Shown one piece after another: positions 43,425-52,322 of a DNA stretch of 64,000 nucleotides (position 1 is the stretch's first letter; the number at the start of each line of letters is the position of its first letter). The translations under genes and the position numbers were made by a program. Origin of the DNA: Pusillimonas caeni. GTDB taxonomy: Bacteria; Pseudomonadota; Gammaproteobacteria; Burkholderiales; Burkholderiaceae_B. The stretch spans positions 472,809-536,808 of the forward strand of contig NZ_PDUW01000003.1 of assembly GCF_003545815.1 (NCBI RefSeq). Direction: 5' to 3'. The notes beneath the pieces are model-generated. The model made no database searches and was not told the origin of the DNA. It saw only the letters and a program-made list of their open reading frames with translations.

Positions 43425-43634
43425 ATGCAAACTGAAACTGGTATTGTCAAATGGTTCAACAACGAAAAGGGCTACGGCTTCATCAAGCCCGAGTCCGGCG
43501 GTAAAGACCTTTTCGCCCATCACACCGACATCATGGGCACGGGCTTCAAAACCCTCGAAGAAAACCAGCGCGTCTCGTACGTGGCTGCCGAGGGCCAGAA
43601 AGGTCCCCAAGCCAAGTCGATCCAGGTCATCTAA
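43425..43634 (+). CDS. cspA: Cold-shock protein (CspA family)
   Basis: A 69-residue single cold-shock domain that binds single-stranded RNA/DNA and melts mRNA structure. RNP1 is KGYGFI and RNP2 is DLFAHH (the usual form is VFVH, so LFAHH is a common betaproteobacterial variant). [14 protein letters not shown] and [20 protein letters not shown] complete the fold. It is monocistronic, with its own promoter, long leader and terminator. Confidence 0.95.
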   Translation: MQTETGIVKWFNNEKGYGFIKPESGGKDLFAHHTDIMGTGFKTLEENQRVSYVAAEGQKGPQAKSIQVI

Positions 43635-43675
43635 GCCTGTTTTTCCGTAGGCCGCCCATGGCGGCCATGGAGCGT

Positions 43676-43705
43676 AAAACCCATCTCGCGAGAGATGGGT
43701 TTTTT
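43676..43705. terminator. Bidirectional terminator between cspA and the adenine deaminase gene
   Basis: AAAA-CCCATCTC-GCGA-GAGATGGG-TTTTTT: the perfect 8-bp stem has an A-run before and a T-run after, so it can end transcription from cspA on the plus strand and from the deaminase gene on the minus strand. Confidence 0.9.
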
Positions 43706-43723
43706 GTTTTGCATGCGCCGTGC

Positions 43724-44776
43724 TCACCTGGATGGCGAGTTAGCCGCCAGGTAGCGATCCAGTTCTTCCTGCAAGGGCTTTTTCTTGCCGTCGGGCAGAA
43801 AAGAGGCCTCGATGCTGTTGCGCGCCAGCGCGCCGAGTTCCCGCCTGCCGAGAGACAGGGAGCGGGCCGCTTCCACGTAGTTGTCCGCCAGATATCCGCC
43901 AAAATAGGCCGGGTCGTCGGAGTTGACCGTGACGCACAGGCCCTGGCGCAGCAGCCGGGCCAGGTTGTGCTGTTCAAGTTCGTCCACCACGCGCAGCTTC
44001 AGGTTCGACAGCGGACAGACGGTCAGGGGCGTACGCTGTTCGATCAGGCGCCGCAGCAGCCGGGGGTCTTCTTCGCTGCGCACGCCGTGGTCGATGCGCT
44101 CGACGCGCAGCAGGTCCAGGGCGTCCCGCACATAGGCGGGCGGGCCTTCTTCGCCGGCATGGGCCACCAGCCGGAAGCCCAGCTCGCGGCATCTGGCATA
44201 GACGCGCGCGAACTTCTCCGGCGGATTGCCGCGTTCCGACGAGTCCAGGCCGATGGCGACCCAGAGATCGGCGTATTGATCGCGCAGGGGCAGGGCCTGT
44301 TCGAGCACGGCGAAGGCGTCGGCTTCGCTGAGATGGCGCAGGAAGCTGAGTATCAGGTAGCCGCCAAGGCCCCATTGCTCGCGCGCCTGCCGCATGGCGG
44401 AGGCCAGGCCGGCGAATACTGTTTCGATGGCGACGCCGCGGTCGGTGTGCGTCTGCGGATCGAACATGATCTCTACATGGCGGGCGTCGGCATGGACGCG
44501 TTCCAGGTAGGCCAGGGCCATGTCGTGGAAATCGCGTTCGGTGAGCAGTACGCTGGCGCCGGCATAGTACAGGTCCAGGAAGGACTGCAGGTCGGTGAAG
44601 GCGTAGGCGTCGCGCAGCGCCTGTTCAGAAGCATAGGCCAGTTTCACGCCGTTGCGCCGGGCCAGTTCGAAGATCATCTCGGGCTCGAGCGTGCCCTCGA
44701 TGTGCAGGTGCAGTTCGGCCTTGGGAAGACCCGTTACGAAGTCACGCAGCGCCTGGTCCGAAGAGAAGCTGTCCAT
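43724..44776 (-). CDS. Adenine deaminase (adenosine-deaminase superfamily)
   Basis: A 350-residue zinc enzyme that deaminates adenine to hypoxanthine. Metal ligands H23 and H25 are in ELHLHIEGTLEP, followed by HAGEEG, ERIDHGV and the metal/substrate motif NSDDPAYFGGY. The whole pattern (EGTLEP, FFDPQTHTDRG-like MFDPQTHTDRG, SDDPAYFGGY) is that of bacterial/fungal adenine deaminases such as PA0148, rather than true adenosine deaminases, though databases often call it add. GAGG precedes ATG 44776; ATG 44794 would overlap the DUF423 stop. Confidence 0.88.
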   Translation of the reverse strand: MDSFSSDQALRDFVTGLPKAELHLHIEGTLEPEMIFELARRNGVKLAYASEQALRDAYAFTDLQSFLDLYYAGASVLLTERDFHDMALAYLERVHADARHVEIMFDPQTHTDRGVAIETVFAGLASAMRQAREQWGLGGYLILSFLRHLSEADAFAVLEQALPLRDQYADLWVAIGLDSSERGNPPEKFARVYARCRELGFRLVAHAGEEGPPAYVRDALDLLRVERIDHGVRSEEDPRLLRRLIEQRTPLTVCPLSNLKLRVVDELEQHNLARLLRQGLCVTVNSDDPAYFGGYLADNYVEAARSLSLGRRELGALARNSIEASFLPDGKKKPLQEELDRYLAANSPSR

Positions 44777-44786
44777 GTCGCCCTCG

Positions 44787-45161
44787 TCAAGCATGGCGCC
44801 AGGCCGCCAGCGCCACCAGCGCCCAGGCGATGATGAAGGCCGTCCCGCCCAAGGGGGTGACGGCGCCCAGCCACTTGGTGCCCGAAAGCGCCAGCACGTA
44901 GAGGCTGCCGCTGAAAAGCACGATGCCCAGCAGCATCAGCGCGCCCGCCCAGCCCAGCAGGGGCGAGTTGAAGCGCGCCATCAGCGCTGCGAGGGCCAGC
45001 ATTCCCAGGCCGTGCACCAGTTGATACAGCACAGCGGTCTGCCAGATCTGCATCATGTCGATCGACAGCATGCGCTTGAGGCCATGCGCGCCGAAGGCGC
45101 CGGCGCCGACGCCGATCAGCAGGCACAGCGATGCGGCAATGACGAGGGGACGATCGCTCAT
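44787..45161 (-). CDS. DUF423 (YgdD-type) membrane protein
   Basis: A 124-residue inner-membrane protein with four helices. VGAGAFGAHGLKRML near the start, QTAVLYQLVHGLGMLAL and the final GAVTPLGGTAFIIAWALVALAAW are family signatures. Function unknown. Its end lies only 11 bp from the adenine deaminase ATG 44776, so the two are probably co-transcribed. Confidence 0.9.
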   Translation of the reverse strand: MSDRPLVIAASLCLLIGVGAGAFGAHGLKRMLSIDMMQIWQTAVLYQLVHGLGMLALAALMARFNSPLLGWAGALMLLGIVLFSGSLYVLALSGTKWLGAVTPLGGTAFIIAWALVALAAWRHA

Positions 45162-45336
45162 GGAAATTCCTTGTTTCTATGCGTTTCATGGAATGGCCCG
45201 GCCGCCGCGCGACGCCTTGCGACCGGGAGACCTACGGCCGATACTATGATGGATCGGCCGCGTTTTGTCTAAGCCGCCTCAAGTTTTAACATGGAAGCAG
45301 CCGGGTCAACGCCTGCCGCGCATCACGGAGGACGCC

Positions 45337-46974
45337 ATGAAGTGGACCACGCACGAAGTCGAAAACCAGGTGCCCGAACTTGGCGACTACAACCTGTACG
45401 CCTCGGACGCGGCGCTGCGGGAAGCCGTAGTCCGCGAGGGCGCATCCGCGCGCGAGCAAGAACTGACGGAATACGGCGCCTGGCTGGGCACGGCCGAGGC
45501 CGCCGATCTGGCGCGCCAGGCCAATGTGAACCCGCCGTGCGCCGAGCGCTTCGATCGACGCGGCTTTCGCGTCGACAAAGTGCATTTTCACCCCGCCTGG
45601 CACGTCTTCATGCAGAAGGCCTTCTCCCACGGCATGCATTGCAGCGCCTGGACGTCCACCGAGCCGGGGCCGCAGGTGGCGCGCGCGGCCTTTTATCTGC
45701 TGCATGGCCAGATCGAGGCGGGCACCCTGTGCCCGCTTACCATGACCTCCGCGGCCATACCCCTGCTCGGCCGCGAGACGCTGTACGAAAGCCTCCGTCC
45801 CCTGCTGTTCTCGCGCCGCTACGATCCGTCCGACGCGCCCCTTGGCGCCAAGACGTCCATGCTGGTGGGCATGGGAATGACCGAGAAGCAGGGCGGCTCC
45901 GATTTGCGCAGTGTCGCCACCCGGGCGCTGCCCCTGGGCAAGGGCGGGCGCGGCGCAGACTACTCTCTGATCGGTCACAAATGGTTCTTCTCGGTGCCGA
46001 CCTCGGACGCCCATCTGGTGCTGGCGCAGCACGAAGAGCAGCACTCCTGCTTCTACGTGCCGCGCTGGCAGCCCGACGGCAGCCTCAACCGCGTGCACAT
46101 CCAGCGGCTCAAGGACAAGCTCGGCAATCGTTCCAATGCCAGCGCCGAAGTCGAGTTCGTCGAAGCCTACGGCGTGCTGGTCGGCGAACCCGGACGGGGC
46201 ATCGCGACGCTGGTCGAAATGGCCTCGCTCACCCGGCTCGATTGCGTGCTGGGAAGCGCCGCCCTCATGCGCCAGGCGCTGGTGCAGGCCCTGCATCATG
46301 CGAACCATCGCCGGGCGTTCGGCAAAAGGCTGATCGAACAGCCGCTGATGCGCGCCGTGCTGGCCGATCTGGCGCTCGAGAGCGAGGCGGCCACCACCCT
46401 GGCCCTGCGCCTGGCGCGCGCCTTCGAGGGCGAAGGGCCGCTCGACCTTGCCTACCGGCGCATCCTCACGCCCGCCGCCAAGTTCTGGGTCTGCAAGAGG
46501 GCGGTGGGCCTGACGGCCGAGTGCATGGAGGTATGGGGCGGCAACGGCTATGTCGAAGACGGCCCCATGCCGCGACTGTTCCGCGAGGCGCCCGTCAACG
46601 CCATCTGGGAGGGCTCGGGAAACGTGATGTGCCTCGACGTGCTGCGGGGGCTCCGGCGCGAACCCGAGCTGGCCGGGGCGCTCATGGACGCCTTGGTCAG
46701 CGAAAGCTCGGACGAGCCTTTGTTGTCGCAGCGCGCCGAACAGCTGGCGACCCTGGCCTCGGCGGACGAGGCCACCCAGCAGGGGTGCGCGCGCCATATC
46801 GCCCAATGGCTGGTCCTGCTGGTTCAGGCCAACCTGTTGCGCCGCCATGCGCCCGCCGAAGTGGCGGAGGCCTTCCTGAAAACCCGCTTCGGCGGACAGG
46901 CCCTGGCCCTGCACGGGCTTGCCGACCACGCCGGGGCGGCCTCGGCCCTGATTCGCAGGGCCTGGTACGAATAG
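45337..46974 (+). CDS. Acyl-CoA dehydrogenase family protein, AidB type
   Basis: A 545-residue flavoprotein. The AidB pattern shows in HEVENQVPELGDYNLY at the start, GMGMTEKQGGSDLRS, RFKDK-like RLKDKLGNRSNASAEVEF, VWGGNGYVEDGPMPRLFREAPVNAIWEGSGN. Length equals E. coli AidB (541), which binds DNA and is induced by alkylating agents. ATG 45337 is preceded by CACGGAGGACGCC. The presence of Mpg and an AlkA-type enzyme in the window is suggestive, but they are not adjacent and no Ada regulator is present. Confidence 0.88.
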   Translation: MKWTTHEVENQVPELGDYNLYASDAALREAVVREGASAREQELTEYGAWLGTAEAADLARQANVNPPCAERFDRRGFRVDKVHFHPAWHVFMQKAFSHGMHCSAWTSTEPGPQVARAAFYLLHGQIEAGTLCPLTMTSAAIPLLGRETLYESLRPLLFSRRYDPSDAPLGAKTSMLVGMGMTEKQGGSDLRSVATRALPLGKGGRGADYSLIGHKWFFSVPTSDAHLVLAQHEEQHSCFYVPRWQPDGSLNRVHIQRLKDKLGNRSNASAEVEFVEAYGVLVGEPGRGIATLVEMASLTRLDCVLGSAALMRQALVQALHHANHRRAFGKRLIEQPLMRAVLADLALESEAATTLALRLARAFEGEGPLDLAYRRILTPAAKFWVCKRAVGLTAECMEVWGGNGYVEDGPMPRLFREAPVNAIWEGSGNVMCLDVLRGLRREPELAGALMDALVSESSDEPLLSQRAEQLATLASADEATQQGCARHIAQWLVLLVQANLLRRHAPAEVAEAFLKTRFGGQALALHGLADHAGAASALIRRAWYE

Positions 46975-47001
46975 CAGCGCAAATTTGTATATCATTCGGC
47001 T

Positions 47002-47640
47002 ATGACGTCATCAGGATGGGGCCGGAACTGCAACGTGCCTAAAAAAACATCGAACAAGACAACCAGGTCGGCACGCCGGTATGCGGGTGTGGCCGCCACC
47101 GCCATCGTGCTGGCCGCGGCCCTTTGGCAGCAGGGCGGCGTGATGGCGCGCAGCGATTCGGAGGCGGCGCCGGCCCACCAATTCCAGCTAAGCGGCAAGG
47201 TGGTCCAGGTGGCCGACGGCGACACTTTCACCCTGCTCGTCGACCGGCGCCGCGAGCGCATTCGCATGGCCAGCATCGATGCGCCCGAAACCACCAAGGA
47301 CAGCGACAGGCCGGGCCAGCCCATGGCCCAGGCGTCGCGCAAAGCGCTTGCCGGCCTGATCGCGGGCAGGCAGCTCACGGTGCTGTGCTATGAGCGCGAC
47401 CGCTACGAACGCAGCATCTGCGACGTGCCGCTCGAGGACGGCACCACCGCCAACCAGCGCCAGGTCATGCGCGGCATGGCCTGGGCCAATATGGAAGGCC
47501 GCGGCAAATTCATGCGCGATCCCTCGCTGCCCGGGTTCGAGGACAAGGCGCGGCGGGCGCGCACGGGGCTCTGGAGCCAGGCGGGGCAAGTCCCGCCCTG
47601 GGTGTGGCGCTATCAATGCTGGAAGCAGGGGCAGTGCTAG
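47002..47640 (+). CDS. Exported thermonuclease-family (SNase) protein
   Basis: A 212-residue protein. A basic, then hydrophobic N-terminus (SARRYAGVAATAIVLAAAL) acts as a signal or anchor. The nuclease domain has VVQVADGDTFTLLVDRRRERIRMASIDAPET, with the Ca2+-binding aspartate in DGDT, Arg in RIRM, and YERDRYERSICDVPLEDG. The start may be GTG 47035 instead of ATG 47002. Extended C-terminal Trp-rich end (PPWVWRYQCWKQGQC). It overlaps the lipoprotein gene downstream. Confidence 0.85.
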   Translation: MTSSGWGRNCNVPKKTSNKTTRSARRYAGVAATAIVLAAALWQQGGVMARSDSEAAPAHQFQLSGKVVQVADGDTFTLLVDRRRERIRMASIDAPETTKDSDRPGQPMAQASRKALAGLIAGRQLTVLCYERDRYERSICDVPLEDGTTANQRQVMRGMAWANMEGRGKFMRDPSLPGFEDKARRARTGLWSQAGQVPPWVWRYQCWKQGQC

Positions 47641-49871
47641 GGCGGCGCCCGGACACTGCGGCCTTGGCTCGCATGGCGGGCCTGGCGCTGCTTGCCCTGC
47701 TGTTTTTGCTTGCCGCCTGCTCCAAGGCGCCGGTGAACAGCCCCTATGTACGGGGCGCCGAGGCCGAGAACGTGTTGTACACCGCCTTCTCGCAGCGCTC
47801 TCCCAAGTATCTGGACCCGGCCAGTTCGTACTCGGCCGACGAAACACCGTTCACCTATTCCATATACGAGCCGCTGTACGGTTACGACTACCTGGCTCGC
47901 CCATACCGATTGCATCCGCGGGCGGCGCGCGAAATCAGCCAGCCCGCCTATTACGATGCCGACGGAAAGCGGCTTCCCGATGACGCCCCGGGCGAATCGA
48001 TTGCGCTGAGCGTCTACGATATCGAGATCCGGCCGGGCATACTCTTCCAGCCTCATCCGGCCTTTGCCAAGGACGCCTCGGGCAACTACGCCTATTGGCC
48101 GATCACGGCCCGGGGCCTGGAGGACAAGTACGCGATTTCGGACTTCGCCCTGAGCGGCACGCGCGAGCTGACCGCCGACGACTACGTCTACGGCATACGG
48201 CGCCTGGCCAGCCCGGGCGTCGTGTCGCCGATTCTCGGCGTCATGTCCGAGCACATCGTCGGCCTGGGCGAGTACGGAGCGCATTTGCGCGACGTCCAGA
48301 AGCAGCGCGAGCAGCAGGGCGAGCACGGCTGGCTCGACCTGAGGCAATACGGCTTCGACGGCGTGCAGGCGCTCGATGCGCACACCCTGCGCATCCAGGT
48401 CAAGGGCAAGTATCCGCAATTCAAGTATTGGCTGGCCATGACTTTTCTTGCGCCCATGCCTTGGGAAGCCGATCGCTTCTACCAGCAGCCGGGCATGGCC
48501 GAACACAATCTGTCGCTCAATACCTGGCCCGTGGGCACCGGCCCCTACATGCTGACCGAATCCATACAGAACCGGCGCCATGTGCTGACGCGCAATCCCA
48601 ACTTCCGCGGCGACCCTTATCCCTGCGAGGGCGAGCCGGTCGATGCGCAGCGAGGCCTGCTGCAAGACTGCGGCAAGAAGACGCCCTTCATAGACCAGAT
48701 CGTGTTTTCCATCGAGAAGGAAAGCGTGCCGCTGATGGGCAAGTTCCTGCAGGGCTACTACGACGTGCCCGAGGCGGACGATTCCAGCTATGGCGTGGCC
48801 ATGCAGGTGGCGGCGGGCGACTCGCCCGAGAAGGCCGAGCTGTATCGCGATCGAGGCCTGCAGCTGCTCACATCCACCGAGGCGCAGATCTATTACCTGG
48901 GCTTCAATTGGCTCGACCCGGTGGTCGGGGGCGGGGACACGCCAGAGCAGGCCGAGAAGAACCGCAAGCTGCGGCAGGCGATCAGCATCGCCTTCGACTG
49001 GGAGCAATACATCCAGATCTTCCTGAACGACCAGGGCGAGCCCGCCTACGGACCGGTGCCGCCCGATATTCCGGGGCACCAGGACCTTCCCGAAGGGCTC
49101 AACCGCTCGGTCTATACGCTGGAGGACGGGCGGGCGGTTCGCCGTCCCCTGGACGAGGCGAAGCAGCTGCTGGCCGAGGCGGGCTATCCTAACGGCCGGC
49201 ACGCCGATACGGGGCAGCCGCTGATCCTGCATTTCGACTCGGCGGGCGGCATGGGCTCGAACGCGACGGTGGACTGGATGCGCCGTCAACTCAAGGCATT
49301 GAACGTCGAGCTCGAGGTGCGCGCCACCGACTACAACCGTTTCCAGGACAAAATGCGCCAGGGAGCGGCCCAGATGTTCATGTGGGGCTGGGTGGCCGAT
49401 TATCCCGACGCCGAGAACTTCCTCTTCCTGCTCTACGGTCCCAATGGCAAGGCGCAGCATGGCGGCGAAAACGCGGCCAACTACGAGAACCCGGAATTCG
49501 ACCGGCTGTTCGAGGCCATGCGCTTCCTGGACGACGGGCCTGAGAAAGAAGCCCTGGTCCATCAGATGGTGCGCCTGGTCCAGCACGACATGCCGTGGAT
49601 GTTCGGCTTTTATCCCAAATCGGGCGGCGCCTACCAATCCTGGGTCGCCAATGCCAAGCCCACCCAGATGGTGCGCAACACCTTGCAGTACCTGCGCATC
49701 GATCCGTCCATGCGGGCCGAGCGGATAGAAAGCTGGAATCCGCCCGTCTGGTGGCCCTTGTGGCTGCTGCTGGCGGCCGCTCTTCTGGGCGTCTATCCGG
49801 CAATGCGCATCATACGGCGGCGCGAGCGCGCCACAGCGCTGGCCGACGTCTCCGGCCGGAGGGAATCATGA
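47616..49871 (+). CDS. Peptide ABC transporter substrate-binding lipoprotein with C-terminal membrane anchor
   Basis: A 751-residue family 5 binding protein. The N-terminus has a lipobox (LLFLLAAC, about residues 29-36), so the mature protein would be lipid-modified. The solute-binding body is long (family 5 proteins are usually 530-620), with LDPASSYSADETPF, RPGILFQPHPAF and WVADYPDAENFLFLLYG. A second hydrophobic helix (WWPLWLLLAAALLGVYPAMRII) ends in RRRER, giving a C-terminal anchor. Starts: ATG 47616 is reported; GTG 47604, GTG 47634 and ATG 47673 are possible. It leads a YejABEF/Opp-like operon. Confidence 0.87.
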   Translation: MLEAGAVLGRRPDTAALARMAGLALLALLFLLAACSKAPVNSPYVRGAEAENVLYTAFSQRSPKYLDPASSYSADETPFTYSIYEPLYGYDYLARPYRLHPRAAREISQPAYYDADGKRLPDDAPGESIALSVYDIEIRPGILFQPHPAFAKDASGNYAYWPITARGLEDKYAISDFALSGTRELTADDYVYGIRRLASPGVVSPILGVMSEHIVGLGEYGAHLRDVQKQREQQGEHGWLDLRQYGFDGVQALDAHTLRIQVKGKYPQFKYWLAMTFLAPMPWEADRFYQQPGMAEHNLSLNTWPVGTGPYMLTESIQNRRHVLTRNPNFRGDPYPCEGEPVDAQRGLLQDCGKKTPFIDQIVFSIEKESVPLMGKFLQGYYDVPEADDSSYGVAMQVAAGDSPEKAELYRDRGLQLLTSTEAQIYYLGFNWLDPVVGGGDTPEQAEKNRKLRQAISIAFDWEQYIQIFLNDQGEPAYGPVPPDIPGHQDLPEGLNRSVYTLEDGRAVRRPLDEAKQLLAEAGYPNGRHADTGQPLILHFDSAGGMGSNATVDWMRRQLKALNVELEVRATDYNRFQDKMRQGAAQMFMWGWVADYPDAENFLFLLYGPNGKAQHGGENAANYENPEFDRLFEAMRFLDDGPEKEALVHQMVRLVQHDMPWMFGFYPKSGGAYQSWVANAKPTQMVRNTLQYLRIDPSMRAERIESWNPPVWWPLWLLLAAALLGVYPAMRIIRRRERATALADVSGRRES

Positions 49872-50845
49872 CGTCCTACATATTGCGGCGGCTGCTGTAC
49901 GGCGTGCTGGTCCTGATCGGCGTCAACCTGCTCACCTTCGTCCTGTTCTTTGCCGTCAATACGCCCGACGACATGGCGCGCATGGCCATAGGCGGACAGC
50001 GCGTCAGCCCGGAAGCCGTCGAGAAGTGGAAGGCCGAGCGCGGCTACGACAAGCCGCTGTTCTTCAATGCGCAGGCGCAAGGGTCGGCCCGGCTGACGCA
50101 AACCATTTTCTTCGAGCGCTCGGCGCCGCTGCTGGTATTCGATTTCGGCTTTTCGGACGGCGGACGCAGCATCGGCCACGAGATCCGCCAACGCATGGGG
50201 CCCAGCCTGGCGCTGGCCGTGCCGACCTTCATACTGGGCTTGTGGGTGTGCATTTCGTTTGCGCTGCTGCTGGTGTTCTTCAGGAACACACCGCTGGATT
50301 TCGCCGGCGTGGTGCTGTGCGTGCTGCTGCTTTCCATTTCCGGCCTTTTCTACATCATCGCCGGCCAGTGGCTGTTCGCCAAGGTGCTGCGCTGGGTGCC
50401 GTACTCGGGCTATATGGAGGGCTTGAGCAGCCTGCGCTTTCTGGCGCTGCCGGTATTGGTGGGCATCGTCTCGCGGCTGGGCGCCGAATCGCGCTTTTAC
50501 CGCACCCTGTTCCTGGAAGAGATCCATAAGGACTACGTGCGCACCGCCCGCGCCAAGGGCCTGGCGGAGCGCGTCGTCCTGTTCCGCCACGTGCTGCGCA
50601 ACGCGATGCTGCCCATCCTGACGGGCGCGGTCTCGGCCATACCGCTGCTTTTCATGGGCAGCCTGATCGCCGAATCGTTCTTCGGCATACCGGGGCTGGG
50701 CAGCTACACCATAGACGCCATCAACGCGCAGGACTTCTCCATCGTGCGGGCCATGGTCTTCCTGGGTTCGGCCCTGTACATCGTGGGGCTGATCCTGGCC
50801 GACATCTCGTACACGATTTTCGACCCTCGGGTCCGTTTCGAGTAG
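49868..50845 (+). CDS. Peptide ABC transporter permease, OppB/YejB type
   Basis: A 325-residue inner-membrane permease. The start TSYILRRLLYGVLVLIGVNLLTFVLFF and the EAA loop (TARAKGLAERVVLFRHVLRNAMLPILT) with ESFFGIPGLGSYTIDAI are hallmarks of OppB/DppB. Its ATG overlaps the binding-protein stop (ATGA). The periplasmic region between helices 1 and 2 is long. Confidence 0.92.
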   Translation: MTSYILRRLLYGVLVLIGVNLLTFVLFFAVNTPDDMARMAIGGQRVSPEAVEKWKAERGYDKPLFFNAQAQGSARLTQTIFFERSAPLLVFDFGFSDGGRSIGHEIRQRMGPSLALAVPTFILGLWVCISFALLLVFFRNTPLDFAGVVLCVLLLSISGLFYIIAGQWLFAKVLRWVPYSGYMEGLSSLRFLALPVLVGIVSRLGAESRFYRTLFLEEIHKDYVRTARAKGLAERVVLFRHVLRNAMLPILTGAVSAIPLLFMGSLIAESFFGIPGLGSYTIDAINAQDFSIVRAMVFLGSALYIVGLILADISYTIFDPRVRFE

Positions 50846-50849
50846 CGCC

Positions 50850-52322
50850 ATGCCCAAGTTCACTTTCCTCTGGACCGACGTCTTCGTGTATTGCCTGGTG
50901 GCCGGCATGGTGCTGTACGGCTGGCGGGTCGCCCGCACGCCGGCTTTGCGCAGGGCCTGGAGCAGTGTCGCGCGAACCTCCTCGGCCATGTGCGCGGCCA
51001 TGGTGCTGGGGGCCTTCCTGCTGATCGGCCTGCTCGATTCCATCCATTACCGTCCGCAGATGCCGCCGGCGGCGGGCCAGGAGGCCTCCCAGCCCGTTTA
51101 TTCACCGGTCGTGCGGTCGGCCCTGGACGACGTGCTTTCGTGGTCCCGGCTGGGCAGTCCGGAGGCGACTTATTCGGCTCCCCTGGCTCTGCGTCAGTTC
51201 ACCAAGGAAACCCAGATCATCGACGGCGAGGCGGTGCGCGACTACCCGCGCCTGAAGCATGCGGGCCTTTCGCTGCACGACGACGGCGACCATGCAGGCG
51301 ACCTGCGCCGCCGCCTGGCCTGGGGCGCTGCGGCGGCCCTGTTCGTGTCGGCTTTGGCGGCCTGCCTCATGACGGCCTGGGGCCTGAAGGCTGCCGGCGG
51401 GTCGGCACGGCGGGCCTGGAAAGCCTGGTGGCGCAGCGAGTCGGGGGTGCCGTGGCGGGCCATGTGGGTCACCTTCTGCCTCATGGCGCTGGTGGTGTGC
51501 ATGGGCTGGGCGCTGGCGCTGGACTATCACGTGCTGGGCACGGACCGCACGGGCAACGACGTGCTGCGCCAGGCGCTCAAGAGCGTGCGCACGGCGCTGG
51601 TGATCGGTACGCTCACCACCCTGGCCATGCTGCCCCCGGCCTTGTTCTTCGGCATCTCGGCGGGCTACTTCAAGGGGCGGGTCGACGACGTCATCCAGTA
51701 TATATACACGACGCTGACCTCCATTCCCGGCGTGCTGCTGATCGCGGCCTGCGTGCTGATGATGCAGGTCTACATCGACACCAATCCCGAACTCTTTCCC
51801 ACGGTCGCGGCGCGCGCCGACCTGCGGCTTTTCCTGCTGTGCCTGATACTGGGCCTGACCGGCTGGGCGGGGCTGTGCCGGCTGCTGCGCGCCGAAACGC
51901 TCAAGCTGCGCGAATTGGAGTACGTGCAGGCCGCGCGCGCCTTCGGCGTCGGCCATTGGCGCATCATGACACGGCATCTTCTGCCCAATCTGATGCACAT
52001 CGTGCTGATCACCATGGTGCTCGAGTTCTCGGGCCTGGTGCTGTACGAAGCCGTGCTTTCCTATCTGGGCATAGGCGTCGATCCGGCCACGCCTTCTTTC
52101 GGCACCATGATCGATTCCTCGCGCATGGAAATGTCGCGCGACCCGATGATCTGGTGGAACCTGCTGGCGGCCTTCCTGTTCATGCTGGCCCTGGTGCTGT
52201 CGGCCAATATCTTCGCCGACGCCGTCCAGGCCGCCTTCGATCCGCGCACGCGCCGCTTCCGTCCGAGGCTCAAGCGCCCGGAGGCGGACAGCGCGGCCGG
52301 CACGCACGGAGCCTCGCCATGA
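50850..52322 (+). CDS. Peptide ABC transporter permease, OppC/YejE type, with extended N-terminus
   Basis: A 490-residue permease. The C-terminal half is a normal OppC (LGTDRTGNDVLRQALKSVRTALVIG; EAA loop QAARAFGVGHWRIMTRHLLPNLMHIVLI; SYLGIGVDPATPSFGTMI). The N-terminal about 200 residues are unusual: a helix, a stretch of periplasmic character (QMPPAAGQEASQPVYSPVV...), and two more helices (about 155-215), whereas OppC-type proteins are usually 290-345 long. Four bases separate it from the upstream permease gene, and 4 bases overlap the ATPase. Confidence 0.9.
   Translation: MPKFTFLWTDVFVYCLVAGMVLYGWRVARTPALRRAWSSVARTSSAMCAAMVLGAFLLIGLLDSIHYRPQMPPAAGQEASQPVYSPVVRSALDDVLSWSRLGSPEATYSAPLALRQFTKETQIIDGEAVRDYPRLKHAGLSLHDDGDHAGDLRRRLAWGAAAALFVSALAACLMTAWGLKAAGGSARRAWKAWWRSESGVPWRAMWVTFCLMALVVCMGWALALDYHVLGTDRTGNDVLRQALKSVRTALVIGTLTTLAMLPPALFFGISAGYFKGRVDDVIQYIYTTLTSIPGVLLIAACVLMMQVYIDTNPELFPTVAARADLRLFLLCLILGLTGWAGLCRLLRAETLKLRELEYVQAARAFGVGHWRIMTRHLLPNLMHIVLITMVLEFSGLVLYEAVLSYLGIGVDPATPSFGTMIDSSRMEMSRDPMIWWNLLAAFLFMLALVLSANIFADAVQAAFDPRTRRFRPRLKRPEADSAAGTHGASP

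Noticed and set aside
47637..49637. Minus-strand open frame opposite the peptide-binding protein
   Set aside because: Shadow of a long GC-rich gene; the composition is not that of a real protein.
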